Under the pieces are notes generated by a model. It had not been told where the DNA came from. It saw only the letters and a list, made by a program, of their open reading frames with translations, and did no database searches. Positions 1 through 8,368 of a DNA stretch of 64,000 bases are shown here, piece by piece. Position 1 is the stretch's first letter. Every line of letters starts with the position of its first letter. The stretch comes from Zooshikella sp050749885 (GTDB lineage: Bacteria > Pseudomonadota > Gammaproteobacteria > Pseudomonadales > Zooshikellaceae). Where the stretch lies: the NCBI RefSeq assembly GCF_050749885.1, contig NZ_JBOIUB010000005.1, forward strand, positions 248,001 through 312,000, given 5' to 3'. Both the position numbers and the translations under genes were made by a program.

Positions 1-393
1 ATCAGCTCGGTTCAACGCAAATGGCGCCGTACTCGAAAATTTTACTTATCTGGAGACAAGTCAAATTGGCTGGTTAATGTCCCTAAAATGAAATTACAGT
101 CCACACAACAGTATTCAGGAAAGTGTCGCAGTGTAAGATCCAGTTTGGTGGAGTATAACGACTACCAAGGTTATGGAGACCACTTATATTCAGCTATTGC
201 TGAAGGTGTAACAACCGCAGCTGTCAGCTGTTTAATGATTGCTACCTTGCCAGCCGTTGCTGTCGCCTCTGTACTATCAGATATTGAAGCAGAAGTCTTT
301 AACGAACATTTGGATGAAATCAGTACGTTGGAAGTTGCCGAGGACAGTATCAATATCGATGAATTTGAAACCAGCGAAGAAGAGCTCAGTTAA
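1..393 (+). CDS. Hypothetical protein, 5' end possibly cut by window edge
   Basis: I do not recognise this protein. The reading frame is open from base 1, so the gene may begin outside the window; the first ATG inside it is at 88 and would give 101 residues. The stretch before that ATG translates to a basic, Trp-containing segment that looks codable. The body has a hydrophobic Ala/Val-rich stretch (about residues 40-63 from the ATG at 88), which may be one membrane segment, and then a strongly acidic tail ending in a run of Glu. There is no clear ribosome binding site at 88, which favours an upstream start. A weak GCCCTAG/CTAGGGC hairpin (404-438) follows the stop codon. Confidence 0.45.
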   Translation: MSSVQRKWRRTRKFYLSGDKSNWLVNVPKMKLQSTQQYSGKCRSVRSSLVEYNDYQGYGDHLYSAIAEGVTTAAVSCLMIATLPAVAVASVLSDIEAEVFNEHLDEISTLEVAEDSINIDEFETSEEELS

Positions 394-534
394 TCTATAC
401 CACGCCCTAGAAATGTCCTAATCATTCACAGCTAGGGCTTGAGGTTCACTTCTATGCGTCTTTAATATTAGGAGTTACTAAACAATATCAGTGAGAAATG
501 CCAGCGCTTATTTAGTCACTGCTGTATAGATACT

Positions 535-909
535 CTACTTGGTCGCCATAAACACGATCACTATCAATAAAATATCCACAGTAATATGCAATACAAATGT
601 CCCACTATAACGATAAAGAATGCTTTCTGTACTGTAATGTTTAAAAAGCTGTTGATAGTTACATACATTTAGCAATGTTTTTAATTCTTCTCTCGCTGCC
701 GATAAACACTCAAGTGCTGACTTTTGTGAACTTAAATTAGCAATAAAGAATAATACTAAACCAAAACTCAATAAAACGGCTGTCATGGTTGATAATTGCC
801 CATATTGACTGAAAACCCAACCTGCATTAGCAAAAATAACAACTGTATAAAAATTCCAATAACTATTAATGCGAGATTCAATCGTTTCTATAAGTGCAAT
901 AATATCCAT
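535..909 (-). CDS. Small hypothetical inner-membrane protein
   Basis: The 124-residue product has three clear hydrophobic segments. Two are near residues 20-60, and the third is at the C-terminus (about 103-122). Between them lies a soluble, Leu/Ala/Glu-rich helical stretch around residues 65-90. No enzyme motif or family signature was recognised. The ATG at 909 is followed by a normal-looking coding composition, and the gene stands alone on the minus strand between plus-strand genes. It is likely a real but uncharacterised membrane protein. The alternative is an AT-rich chance frame, although the alternation of hydrophobic and amphipathic segments argues against that. Confidence 0.5.
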   Translation of the reverse strand: MDIIALIETIESRINSYWNFYTVVIFANAGWVFSQYGQLSTMTAVLLSFGLVLFFIANLSSQKSALECLSAAREELKTLLNVCNYQQLFKHYSTESILYRYSGTFVLHITVDILLIVIVFMATK

Positions 910-1219
910 AAATAGTCAATATAAAAATGAGTCAAAAATTACTAATAAAAATAGTATTTTTCACAATCAACCCAACAATTATTCATTAATAAAAAAGTTA
1001 TTGAGCAATAGTTAACAAAGAGCATCTATCTTTTATACTCTCCTCACAATAACGCACTGTATAAAAAGAATAGACATATCCTAACCTTCTATCTAGCAAC
1101 GTTTTAGTTTGCTATTTGAATCTAACTCATTTGGACCTACCAGAAGAAACAATAGAAAACCCTGTTCAATGGCACCGTTGCACTACTCCAGCGCTTGCAA
1201 ATACTGTGTTAAAAAGCAG
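910..1219. other. Intergenic region with no recognised gene
   Basis: This AT-rich stretch lies between the minus-strand membrane protein and the MerR promoter. No convincing ORF, strong hairpin or RNA gene was seen. It should contain the promoter of the minus-strand gene. Confidence 0.5.
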
Positions 1220-1250
1220 TTGACCTGTCTATAGGTATAGGGTTCATACT
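1220..1250 (+). promoter_or_regulatory. MerR-type promoter with 19-bp spacer
   Basis: A -35 hexamer TTGACC (1220-1225) and a -10 hexamer CATACT (1245-1250) are separated by 19 bp. This elongated spacer is typical of promoters that MerR-family activators untwist. An ACCT-N6-AGGT dyad lies in the first part of the spacer. The site is directly upstream of the merR-like gene, so autoregulation is the natural reading. That the regulator binds here is inference. Confidence 0.5.
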
Positions 1251-1278
1251 ATCTCCTAGTTGATTGCGAGGAATTGCA

Positions 1279-1791
1279 ATGCTAACGGTGAGTCAAATAG
1301 CCAAAAAATTTACTATTTCACGGGCTACAGTACTCTATTACGAGCGTATGGGGCTATTACAACCCTGTACTCGCTCTGAAAATGGCTATCGGTGGTATAG
1401 CGACAATGCAGTTAGACGACTTGAAGCTATTATCGCCTACCGGTCATTTGGGGTTCCTGTAGCTCAAATACACACACTATTAAACCGTGGAGATAACAAA
1501 ACTCAAGAAGAAATCCTACAGGATCAGTTCAAGCATCTTGAAGAAGAAATCAAAAAACTTCGCAAGCAACAAAAAGCCATTGTTGCCTTATTACAACAAC
1601 CTGAACTATTGGAGGAAAACATGGTAACTAAACAACGTTGGGTAGAAATCATGCGCGCAGCGGGATTCAACGAGCAGGATATGCAAAACTGGCATCATCA
1701 ATTTGAAAAAATGGAACCTGAAGAACATCAAAAATTTCTAGAGTCCCTTGGTATTGATCCTGAAGAAATCAAACAAATCAGGCGCTTGTAA
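1279..1791 (+). CDS. MerR family transcriptional regulator
   Basis: This is a DNA-binding regulator of about 170 residues. The N-terminal winged helix-turn-helix (residues 1-70) carries the family hallmarks: TVSQIAKKF at the start, the helix SRATVLYYERMGLL, and the NGYRWYS wing. A Lys/Glu-rich dimerisation coiled coil follows at about 80-108. The C-terminal effector part (about 115-170) contains Trp-rich and acidic helices and no cysteine cluster, so it is unlikely to be a metal sensor of the MerR/ZntR type. A small organic ligand or drug is more plausible. I chose the ATG at 1279 because GAGG sits 7 bases upstream; a TTG five codons earlier is in frame but less likely. An elongated-spacer promoter precedes the gene. 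No obvious target gene is adjacent. Confidence 0.85.
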   Translation: MLTVSQIAKKFTISRATVLYYERMGLLQPCTRSENGYRWYSDNAVRRLEAIIAYRSFGVPVAQIHTLLNRGDNKTQEEILQDQFKHLEEEIKKLRKQQKAIVALLQQPELLEENMVTKQRWVEIMRAAGFNEQDMQNWHHQFEKMEPEEHQKFLESLGIDPEEIKQIRRL

Positions 1792-1802
1792 AAGTACTCA
1801 AT

Positions 1803-1978
1803 AATTACGGCCCGAAGGGTTATGACGGTAAAAGCACTACTCGTTGTTCATTTAGAACAACTAAACTTCACGCTTCGGGCCTAGATTAGTGCTTTTACCG
1901 TCATCACAGTGATATTCTAATAGCGTTAACAGGCCCTAGCACAATAGCTTTGCCACTTACTCTACTAAGGCCGTAATT
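1803..1978. repeat. 176-bp element with interlocked inverted repeats
   Basis: Ten-base terminal inverted repeats, AATTACGGCC (1803-1812) and GGCCGTAATT (1969-1978), bound the element. Inside, a 9-bp pair A (1809-1817 with 1873-1881) and a perfect 18-bp pair B (1822-1839 with 1887-1904) are interleaved in the order A-B-A'-B'. A perfect 7-bp hairpin C (1843-1861, loop ATTTA) lies between B and A'. Nested pairing cannot satisfy both A and B, so an RNA copy would form a pseudoknot or switch between two folds. As DNA it resembles a small non-autonomous mobile element. No second copy was seen in the window. Confidence 0.6.
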
Positions 1979-2187
1979 GCTATTTATACTCTTCAGCAAA
2001 GCATTTTATACTCCCTTATCTTCAATCTTGACCACTAGTCTCACAATAGGAACAGAACTACTATTTTTCGGGAAAAAATAGCCATATAACGGTTAGATCC
2101 CCGTTCTTGTACTGCCTGCTTGCCTCTGTATTTTGTGCGTTAAAAAGAAAAACTCAATTTTCTCCAGCACATTAAGGCTAAATCGTG

Positions 2188-2193
2188 TACAAT
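2188..2193 (+). promoter_or_regulatory. Candidate extended -10 box
   Basis: TACAAT preceded by TG (2186-2187) forms an extended -10 element about 30 bases upstream of the ATG at 2224. No good -35 is present at the usual distance, which is tolerated by extended -10 promoters. This is a pattern match only. Confidence 0.3.
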
Positions 2194-2223
2194 GTACCAC
2201 CTCACATCATCATAGGAGCACCC

Positions 2224-2412
2224 ATGGCACGCAACAAAGAGCAAGACAACCTAAGCAGTGAGGCTCGTCAAAGGCAAATTGACGAACAAGTGGCAGCATT
2301 CCTCAAGTCTGGTGGACAAGTAACAGAAGTTCCTCAAGGTGTAAGTGGTCAAGAACCCGTGAGAGGCCGCCAGCATATTGTTTTAGGTAAAAAAGAGAAT
2401 AACGAAAAATAG
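2224..2412 (+). CDS. Small conserved hypothetical protein (62 aa)
   Basis: This small hydrophilic protein starts at an ATG with a good AGGAG ribosome binding site 6-7 bases upstream; an upstream in-frame start would add 13 unlikely residues. Its core, an Arg-rich helix followed by QVAAFLKSGG and a VPQGVSGQEP loop, resembles short uncharacterised proteins in Pseudomonas and relatives that have a helix, a conserved FL-x-x-GG turn and a GVSG segment. The C-terminus is basic. I cannot assign a function. A nucleic-acid or polymerase-associated role would fit its size and charge but is only inference. The gene stands alone. Confidence 0.65.
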   Translation: MARNKEQDNLSSEARQRQIDEQVAAFLKSGGQVTEVPQGVSGQEPVRGRQHIVLGKKENNEK

Positions 2413-2770
2413 CACAACGATCCCATTAGATTTATGCTTCTGGCTTTTCTGTTTGTAGCAATGTTTTAACAAGACCAGTCAGAAGTAACTTTATCTATAT
2501 TCTAACTTAATCTCATCAAGCACCCACTTTCATAGAACCACGATACCCATCTTTTTTTGTTAGCAATATACACGCTGTACCCCCACCCTCTTGCTAATAC
2601 ATATCATTTCCATATAAGATCACAACACTTAACAAAAAAATTGATCAATTAGCACAATAATTCTAATACGCTTTATTTTCATATACCCAGCGGTTCAAGG
2701 AGAAAATCTAAACACTGTACTTTTACAGTGTGTTAACTCCAATGTACTTAGTTAAATAAGGGGGAATGTT
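2413..2770. other. Intergenic region upstream of the LysE-type gene
   Basis: No gene is supported here. A loose CTTCTGG/CCAGTCAGAAG pairing shortly after the preceding stop might be a weak terminator. The remainder is AT-rich and should hold the promoter of the exporter gene. Confidence 0.4.
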
Positions 2771-3400
2771 GTGATAACCCTAACCAGTTTATCGTTAGTT
2801 GCTTTATTTATACCGACTTTTTTCTTTGTGTCTGTTACGCCAGGGATGTGCATGATGCTCTCAATGACAATGGGCATGTCCATTGGCTTAAAACGTACAT
2901 TCTGGATGATGTGGGGTGAATTATTAGGCGTCGCAATTGTCGCCATCGCCTCAGTGGTCGGTATCGCAACAGTGATGTTAGAGTACCCCAACATATTTAA
3001 TTTACTAAAATATATAGGTGGTGCTTACTTAGTTTACTTGGGAATTCAGCTATGGCGGTCTAAAGGAAAAATGTCATTCAATGTAGCAAATAAGGCACAC
3101 AATACAGACCGTTTGAACCTGGCAATACAGGGTTTTATTACAGCAATAGCCAATCCTAAAGGTTGGGCATTTTTTATTTCATTATTACCTCCCTTTATTA
3201 ATCCCAACATTCCTGTTGTACCACAACTGGTTTTATTGATAAGTATAATTTTACTGATTGAGTTTCTGTGCCTGATTCTTTATGCCTCTGGAGGAAAAAC
3301 CCTCAGCAAGCTATTACAAAAAAGTGGCAATGTAAGATTACTCAATCGAATTTCGGGTTCCTTAATGATGGGTGTTGGAATCTGGCTTGCTTTAGGCTAA
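2771..3400 (+). CDS. LysE/RhtB family amino-acid exporter
   Basis: This is a 209-residue inner-membrane protein with about six hydrophobic segments spanning most of its length. The first segment ends in the conserved SVTPGMCMMLSMTMG stretch, equivalent to the PGP-containing N-terminal motif of LysE/RhtB proteins. A second family mark, NPKGWAFFISLLPPF, lies near residues 128-142. Members export amino acids or derivatives such as lysine, threonine or homoserine lactone by proton exchange; the substrate cannot be read from sequence. Translation begins at GTG with GGGGA about 8 bases upstream. The gene appears monocistronic and is convergent with gcvP. Confidence 0.88.
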   Translation: MITLTSLSLVALFIPTFFFVSVTPGMCMMLSMTMGMSIGLKRTFWMMWGELLGVAIVAIASVVGIATVMLEYPNIFNLLKYIGGAYLVYLGIQLWRSKGKMSFNVANKAHNTDRLNLAIQGFITAIANPKGWAFFISLLPPFINPNIPVVPQLVLLISIILLIEFLCLILYASGGKTLSKLLQKSGNVRLLNRISGSLMMGVGIWLALG

Positions 3401-3540
3401 AGAAATACAAATTCCAAACATGATTTCTAAGAAGCCTATTCAACCATTAATGCAGCGTACATTAATTATTTATTTATAAATTTATAATTATTTTTTATAC
3501 GTTATATTTACACAGGTACTCACATAGAAAGTTAATGAAC

Positions 3541-3574
3541 AAAAAAACGGGCCTTGAGGATTTCCCCTTGGCCC
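3541..3574 (-). terminator. Intrinsic terminator of gcvP
   Basis: Read on the minus strand, a GGGCC...GGCCC stem with imperfect inner pairs is followed by seven U residues. It lies about 50 bases past the gcvP stop codon. Confidence 0.75.
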
Positions 3575-3622
3575 TAAGATCATTGCTCACAAGAAATACT
3601 TTTAAAAATTTCCGATTTAATG

Positions 3623-6490
3623 TTATTCCTGATAACTACTAATCGGTGGGCAGGAACACATTAAATGCCGATCACCGTACACATTATCAATGCGATTTAC
3701 GGTTGGCCACACTTTATTTTCTTCCACCCATGCTAATGGATAAGCCGCCACCTGTCGGGTATACAAACGTGTCCACTCATCGCTGAATAAATCAGCCTGG
3801 GTATGAGGGGCATAACGCAATGGACTGTTTTCTACTGCATATACGCCTTGAGCAACTTGCTCAATTTCCTGCCGTATATAAATCATCGCTTCGCAAAAAC
3901 GGTCTAATTCTGCTTTTGATTCACTTTCCGTGGGTTCAATCATCAATGTACCCGGTACAGGAAATGACATGGTTGGCGCATGAAAACCAAAATCCATCAA
4001 GCGCTTGGCAACATCCTCTTCTGTCACACCTGTTGCCGCTTTCAGTGGGCGTAAATCAATAATGCATTCGTGCGCGACATAACCCGCTTTACCCGTATAA
4101 AGCACGGGATAATGGTCTGCCAAGCGCTTAGCAATGTAATTTGCATTTAAAATAGCAATTTCAGTGGCCTGAGTTAGCCCCTTGCCCCCCATCAATTGCA
4201 AGTAAACCCACGAAATGGGCAAAATACTGGCACTACCATAGGGTGCTGCAGACACAGGCCCTACTGTCTGATTTGCATTAATAGGGTTACCAGGTAAAAA
4301 AGGCGCAAGATGCGACTTAACGCCAATCGGTCCCATACCAGGACCACCCCCACCATGAGGTATGCAAAATGTTTTATGCAGATTTAAATGCGATACATCA
4401 GAGCCAATCAGACCAGGCTTAGTGAGCCCCACTTGTGCATTTAAATTAGCCCCGTCCATATAAACCTGACCACCATGCTCATGGATAATTTCGCACAGTG
4501 TTTTAACACCTTCTTCAAATACGCCATGTGTCGAAGGATAAGTAATCATGACACACGACAATTGATCACTATACTGCTTCGCTTTATTTTCAAGGTCTGT
4601 TAAATCCACATTTCCCTGCTCATCACAAGCCACAATGACCACACGCATCCCTGCCATCGAAGCACTGGCGGGGTTTGTGCCATGGGCAGAACTAGGAATT
4701 AAACAAACATCTCGCTGCTCTTGACCAATACTTTCATGATATTTACGAATGGTCAGCAACCCTGCATATTCGCCTTGAGCACCCGAGTTTGGCTGTAATG
4801 ACACATCATCATAACCAGTAATTTCTGCCAGTTGTTCACACAATGATGTAAGCAACTGCTGGTAACCTTGGGTCTGAGTGCTGGGTGCATAAGGATGAAT
4901 ACCCGAAAATTCAGGCCAACTGACAGGTATCATCTCTGTTGTAGCATTAAGTTTCATGGTACATGAGCCTAATGGAATCATACTATGTACCAGCGAGATA
5001 TCTTTATTCTCCAAGCGCTTGAGATAACGCAGCATTTCTGTTTCAGAGTGGTAACGACTAAATACAGGATGGGTTAAAAATGCTTGTTTCCGCTGTAATT
5101 CATCAGGAAAAGCAGGGGCATTAGCCAGCGCTCTATCTAGCTGTGTTACCTGTAGGCCATCACTTTTGTCACCCAATAGAACACGCCATAATACTGTAAG
5201 CGCTTCAGGCGTCGTTGTTTCATCCAGACTAATCGCGACTTGCTGTTCGCTGACAACGCGCAGGTTAATACCTTCATTTTCTGCCCGGGCAAGCACCTCT
5301 GCAGTCTGCTCACCGGTAGTTAATAACAACGTATCAAAATAGTGTGAAAATTCTGGCGTAATACCACCTTGAACTAATCCAGTAGCAAGAATTTGCGTCA
5401 ACCGGTGCACCCGTCTCGCAATTTTCTTTAAACCTTCCGGCCCATGATAGACTGCATAAAATCCAGCCATATTCGCTAATAAGGCTTGTGCTGTACAAAT
5501 ATTTGAGGTCGCTTTCTCGCGACGAATATGTTGTTCACGCGTTTGCATCGCCATTCTAAGTGCAGGACGGCCACGACTATCTACTGAAACACCTATTATT
5601 CGTCCTGGCGCAGAACGCTTAAACTTATCCTTTGTGGCAAAAAAGGCCGCGTGAGGACCACCATAGCCCATAGGAACTCCAAACCGCTGAGCAGAACCAA
5701 CCACAACATCCGCCCCGAAACTACCTGGCGGTTCCAACAGCACTAAGCTTAATAGGTCAGCCGTCACGATGGCTAAAGCCTGCTGCTGATGTAAGGCATC
5801 AATTATTGTTTGTAGTGGCGCTACTTCACCCAAGGTACTTGGATAAGCAACTACGCCAGCGAATACATCATGGTTTTCTATATCACTCACCGCGCCCACA
5901 ATAACCTGTATGCCTAAATATTCGGCACGTGTCTTAATCAAAGCAATTGTTTGGGGATGAATATCACTGGCGACAAATAAGCGATCACTACGTTTTTTAT
6001 TAACACGCTTACACATAGTCATGGCTTCTGCTGCTGCCGTAGCTTCATCTAGCAGTGAAGCATTTGCCAGTTCCATGCCTGTCAGGTCAGTCACCATTTG
6101 CTGAAAGTTTAATAACCCTTCCAGTCGGCCTTGGGATATTTCTGGCTGGTATGGCGTATAAGCCGTGTACCAACCCGGATTTTCGAGTACATTTCGCAAA
6201 ATTACTGGCGGCACTACGGTGTCATAGTAACCCATGCCAATATACGACTTATAAGGTTTATTCTGTGCCGCCAGCTGTTTAAGTTGTGCTAATACCGTTG
6301 TTTCATCAACAGGTTCAGTCAGCGTCAAAGGTTCAGATAAACGAATGGCTGCAGGTACTGTATTCTTAATAAGCTCATCAACGGTACTGATGCCCAGCTC
6401 AGCCAGCATCGTTTTAACATCATCAGGTGATGGCCCAATATGGCGCTGGATAAAGTCTTCATAAGGAAGCAAACTACTGAGTGTAACCAT
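3623..6490 (-). CDS. gcvP: Glycine dehydrogenase (decarboxylating), P protein
   Basis: GcvP is the PLP-dependent P protein of the glycine cleavage system. It decarboxylates glycine and passes the aminomethyl group to the lipoyl arm of GcvH. The product is a full-length fused P protein of about 955 residues, with the N-terminal RHIGPS motif and the C-terminal PLP motif HLNLHKTFCIPHGGGG. From the ATG at 6490 the catalytic lysine is residue 706, the same number I recall for E. coli GcvP. Two earlier in-frame starts exist (ATG 6502 and GTG 6514). None has an ideally spaced ribosome binding site, so the exact start is uncertain. It lies 174-198 bp downstream of gcvH on the same strand and is probably co-transcribed with it. 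Confidence 0.95.
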   Translation of the reverse strand: MVTLSSLLPYEDFIQRHIGPSPDDVKTMLAELGISTVDELIKNTVPAAIRLSEPLTLTEPVDETTVLAQLKQLAAQNKPYKSYIGMGYYDTVVPPVILRNVLENPGWYTAYTPYQPEISQGRLEGLLNFQQMVTDLTGMELANASLLDEATAAAEAMTMCKRVNKKRSDRLFVASDIHPQTIALIKTRAEYLGIQVIVGAVSDIENHDVFAGVVAYPSTLGEVAPLQTIIDALHQQQALAIVTADLLSLVLLEPPGSFGADVVVGSAQRFGVPMGYGGPHAAFFATKDKFKRSAPGRIIGVSVDSRGRPALRMAMQTREQHIRREKATSNICTAQALLANMAGFYAVYHGPEGLKKIARRVHRLTQILATGLVQGGITPEFSHYFDTLLLTTGEQTAEVLARAENEGINLRVVSEQQVAISLDETTTPEALTVLWRVLLGDKSDGLQVTQLDRALANAPAFPDELQRKQAFLTHPVFSRYHSETEMLRYLKRLENKDISLVHSMIPLGSCTMKLNATTEMIPVSWPEFSGIHPYAPSTQTQGYQQLLTSLCEQLAEITGYDDVSLQPNSGAQGEYAGLLTIRKYHESIGQEQRDVCLIPSSAHGTNPASASMAGMRVVIVACDEQGNVDLTDLENKAKQYSDQLSCVMITYPSTHGVFEEGVKTLCEIIHEHGGQVYMDGANLNAQVGLTKPGLIGSDVSHLNLHKTFCIPHGGGGPGMGPIGVKSHLAPFLPGNPINANQTVGPVSAAPYGSASILPISWVYLQLMGGKGLTQATEIAILNANYIAKRLADHYPVLYTGKAGYVAHECIIDLRPLKAATGVTEEDVAKRLMDFGFHAPTMSFPVPGTLMIEPTESESKAELDRFCEAMIYIRQEIEQVAQGVYAVENSPLRYAPHTQADLFSDEWTRLYTRQVAAYPLAWVEENKVWPTVNRIDNVYGDRHLMCSCPPISSYQE

Positions 6491-6688
6491 ATGCGTTGTC
6501 ATGCCCCTACTCACATCCTATCAACGGAAATTAATAATGATTTGAACCTTCTATCCGCAGTGCAGCAAGCCATACTTGGGAGTCATAGCACCGCTTCGCA
6601 TCAGTGATTTTTATTACTAATTTTTTTAGGTCACGATTAAATAGCTTTAAATTCTTTATTTATTATTCAAAGATACTTTTAACAAACA

Positions 6689-7084
6689 CTAATCAATTTC
6701 TGTTTCAAGTAGTGCCTGGTAAGCATCAGCATTTAAAAACTTTGAAGCAGGTACTGGGTGAACTGGTTGCAACTGAATTAACCAACCTTGCTGATACGCC
6801 TGTTGATTGAGCAACACAGGCTTATCCTTAATTTCATCGTTTATGGCAAGCACCGTTCCTGCAAATGGCATTAAAATATCCACTTCTGCCTTGCATGACT
6901 TAATGGCAATACAAACTTCCCCCATCTGAAAATGCTGTCCAATCTCAGGTAAACATACTTGAGTGATATCGCCCAACCGCATTTGTGCATGATCAGTAAT
7001 ACCCAGGGTTACAGAATCACCACCATTAACCTTAAGCCACTCATGTGTAAAACTATACAAAACATCAGACTTGATGGTGCACAT
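6689..7084 (-). CDS. gcvH: Glycine cleavage H protein, divergent lipoylation site
   Basis: GcvH is the lipoyl carrier that shuttles the methylamine intermediate between the P, T and L proteins. Its length (131 aa) is normal, and the FTHEWL, GITDHAQ and LGDI segments are conserved. The lipoyl lysine is Lys65, but it sits in SCKAEVDI, whereas the usual bacterial context is ESVKAASDI. Extra cysteines occur at 44, 58 and 64. The downstream lipoyl-domain turn PFAGTV is present, so the fold should be intact. An AGAGGA ribosome binding site precedes the ATG. Gene order gcvH-gcvP on minus, with gcvT on the opposite strand, is unusual but functionally complete. It could be a paralogue specialised for this operon. 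Confidence 0.88.
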   Translation of the reverse strand: MCTIKSDVLYSFTHEWLKVNGGDSVTLGITDHAQMRLGDITQVCLPEIGQHFQMGEVCIAIKSCKAEVDILMPFAGTVLAINDEIKDKPVLLNQQAYQQGWLIQLQPVHPVPASKFLNADAYQALLETEID

Positions 7085-7699
7085 GGTGAATGTCCTCTGC
7101 TTAGTCCTCGTATAATTTTATGGAGTTAATTTTCTCAAAATAGTACTCACACTGCTGCCAACGCGCTTTTATGACATATTAAGCAACAGGTTTATCGAAT
7201 TTTTTACATTCCCGTTTCAACAAAACAGAATGTTTAATGATTATGTTTAAAATTGGCAGTCACACAGTACTCAATGTTTTCTAGTTATTATCTGTAATGT
7301 ATTGATTCGCATCCTCTTCAGTTTCTCTGAAAAAACAGCCAGTCAACAAATACCTTTTACTGAATACTGTTGCACTGGCTGAATCCAAAGACCCATTGGT
7401 CGTTTCAGTACAACTCTGGTGTTTCCTCACAGAAAATCATCCAGTGTTGTCCTGTTGGATTTAAGATGGAAGTCTTGAGAATAACAGTAAGCTGAACCCT
7501 GTTAACCATGGATCAGCTCAATTGGAATGTATCAACGTTTTTCCTCTAAATCAACTTTGTTTCGTAAAGGAAACTCTTTTCTTGACGAACTCCCCTTCTT
7601 CGATCCATAGTGATAATCAGCACTCTTGTGAGTTGGCATACTATAAAGGTTGAGGTAGTATCCTTCACTTTTTGCAACAGCCCAATTGGAGTACCCCGT
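7085..7699. other. Divergent intergenic region between gcvH and the XRE regulator
   Basis: Both gcvH (minus) and the XRE-cupin gene (plus) must be transcribed from here. I looked on both strands for a glycine riboswitch and found no recognisable aptamer core. The notable structure is the hairpin described separately at 7330-7381. A second imperfect pairing, CAACTCTGG with CCAGTGTTG, lies at roughly 7410-7460, so part of this region may be a structured transcript. Confidence 0.4.
7330..7381 (-). terminator. Orphan terminator-like hairpin, minus strand
   Basis: CAGCCAGT (7336-7343) pairs with ACTGGCTG (7374-7381). The stem is extended by CAACA/TGTTG with a single bulge, giving about 13 bp. Read on the minus strand it is followed by six U (7330-7335). 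No minus-strand gene lies upstream of it, so it may end an unannotated small RNA or a decayed gene. Confidence 0.4.
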
Positions 7700-8317
7700 A
7701 TGGCGGAAAGCCCGCGTCTCCCGAAAATGCAAACGCAACAAACCAGTAGTGAGGCCCAGGTTGAACCCATGCAACTCGGCAAGCGGTTACGGGAAATCCG
7801 TCTGAGTAATAACTGGACCTTGGAAGAAGTCAGTCAACGTACTGGCTTAGCCCGATCCACGTTATCTAAAATTGAAAATGATCAGCTTTCACCCACATTT
7901 TCAGCCGTTCAGAAACTCACAAAAGGATTGGGGATCGATCTACCACAATTATTTAGTAAACCGCTACAGCCCATGACTATGGGGCGCCGAGATGTCACCC
8001 GTAACCAGGCAGGTAAACCTCACCCAACCGCTACTTATGAGCACGAACTGTTAGCAACACAACTTGTTAATAAGAAAATGGTTCCATTCAAAACCATTGT
8101 CAGGGCTAGGCAATTTAGTGATTATGGTGACTGGGTTAGACATGCAGGTGAAGAATTTTTATTGGTATTATCAGGTTCTCTTTATTTTTATAGCGAGTTT
8201 TATGAACCTGTTGAGCTTTTTACCGGAGATAGCGTTTACTATGATGCCAGTATGGGTCATATGCTGGTCTCGACAAGCGATGAAGATGCTGAAATTTTAT
8301 GGGTGATGGCAACATAA
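7700..8317 (+). CDS. XRE family regulator with C-terminal cupin
   Basis: This cytoplasmic regulator joins an N-terminal Cro/C1-type helix-turn-helix (about residues 26-80, with LGKRLREIR, the helix SQRTGLARSTLSKIEN and the LSPTF turn) to a C-terminal cupin sensor domain (about 130-205). That architecture is common in controllers of amino-acid and polyamine catabolism. The ATG at 7700 has GGAG 8 bases upstream; an in-frame extension of 30 residues from 7610 lacks a good site. The gene sits between gcvH-gcvP and the symporter-gcvT pair, so local control of glycine uptake and cleavage is the natural inference, especially as no glycine riboswitch was found. Confidence 0.88.
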   Translation: MAESPRLPKMQTQQTSSEAQVEPMQLGKRLREIRLSNNWTLEEVSQRTGLARSTLSKIENDQLSPTFSAVQKLTKGLGIDLPQLFSKPLQPMTMGRRDVTRNQAGKPHPTATYEHELLATQLVNKKMVPFKTIVRARQFSDYGDWVRHAGEEFLLVLSGSLYFYSEFYEPVELFTGDSVYYDASMGHMLVSTSDEDAEILWVMAT

Positions 8318-8337
8318 CACTTCCCTACTTTTCTTTC

Positions 8338-8368
8338 GACTATACAACGTATCTTGTATAGTCTTTCA
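8338..8368 (+). terminator. Hairpin after the XRE-cupin gene
   Basis: A perfect 10-bp stem, GACTATACAA with TTGTATAGTC, has a 6-base loop. It is followed by a short U-rich run (TTTCATC) 20 bases after the stop codon. The U-tract is weak, so an operator palindrome is an alternative. Confidence 0.5.

Noticed and set aside
7532..7774. Minus-strand frames overlapping the start of the XRE-cupin gene
   Set aside because: They are antisense to a well-supported gene and have no family features.
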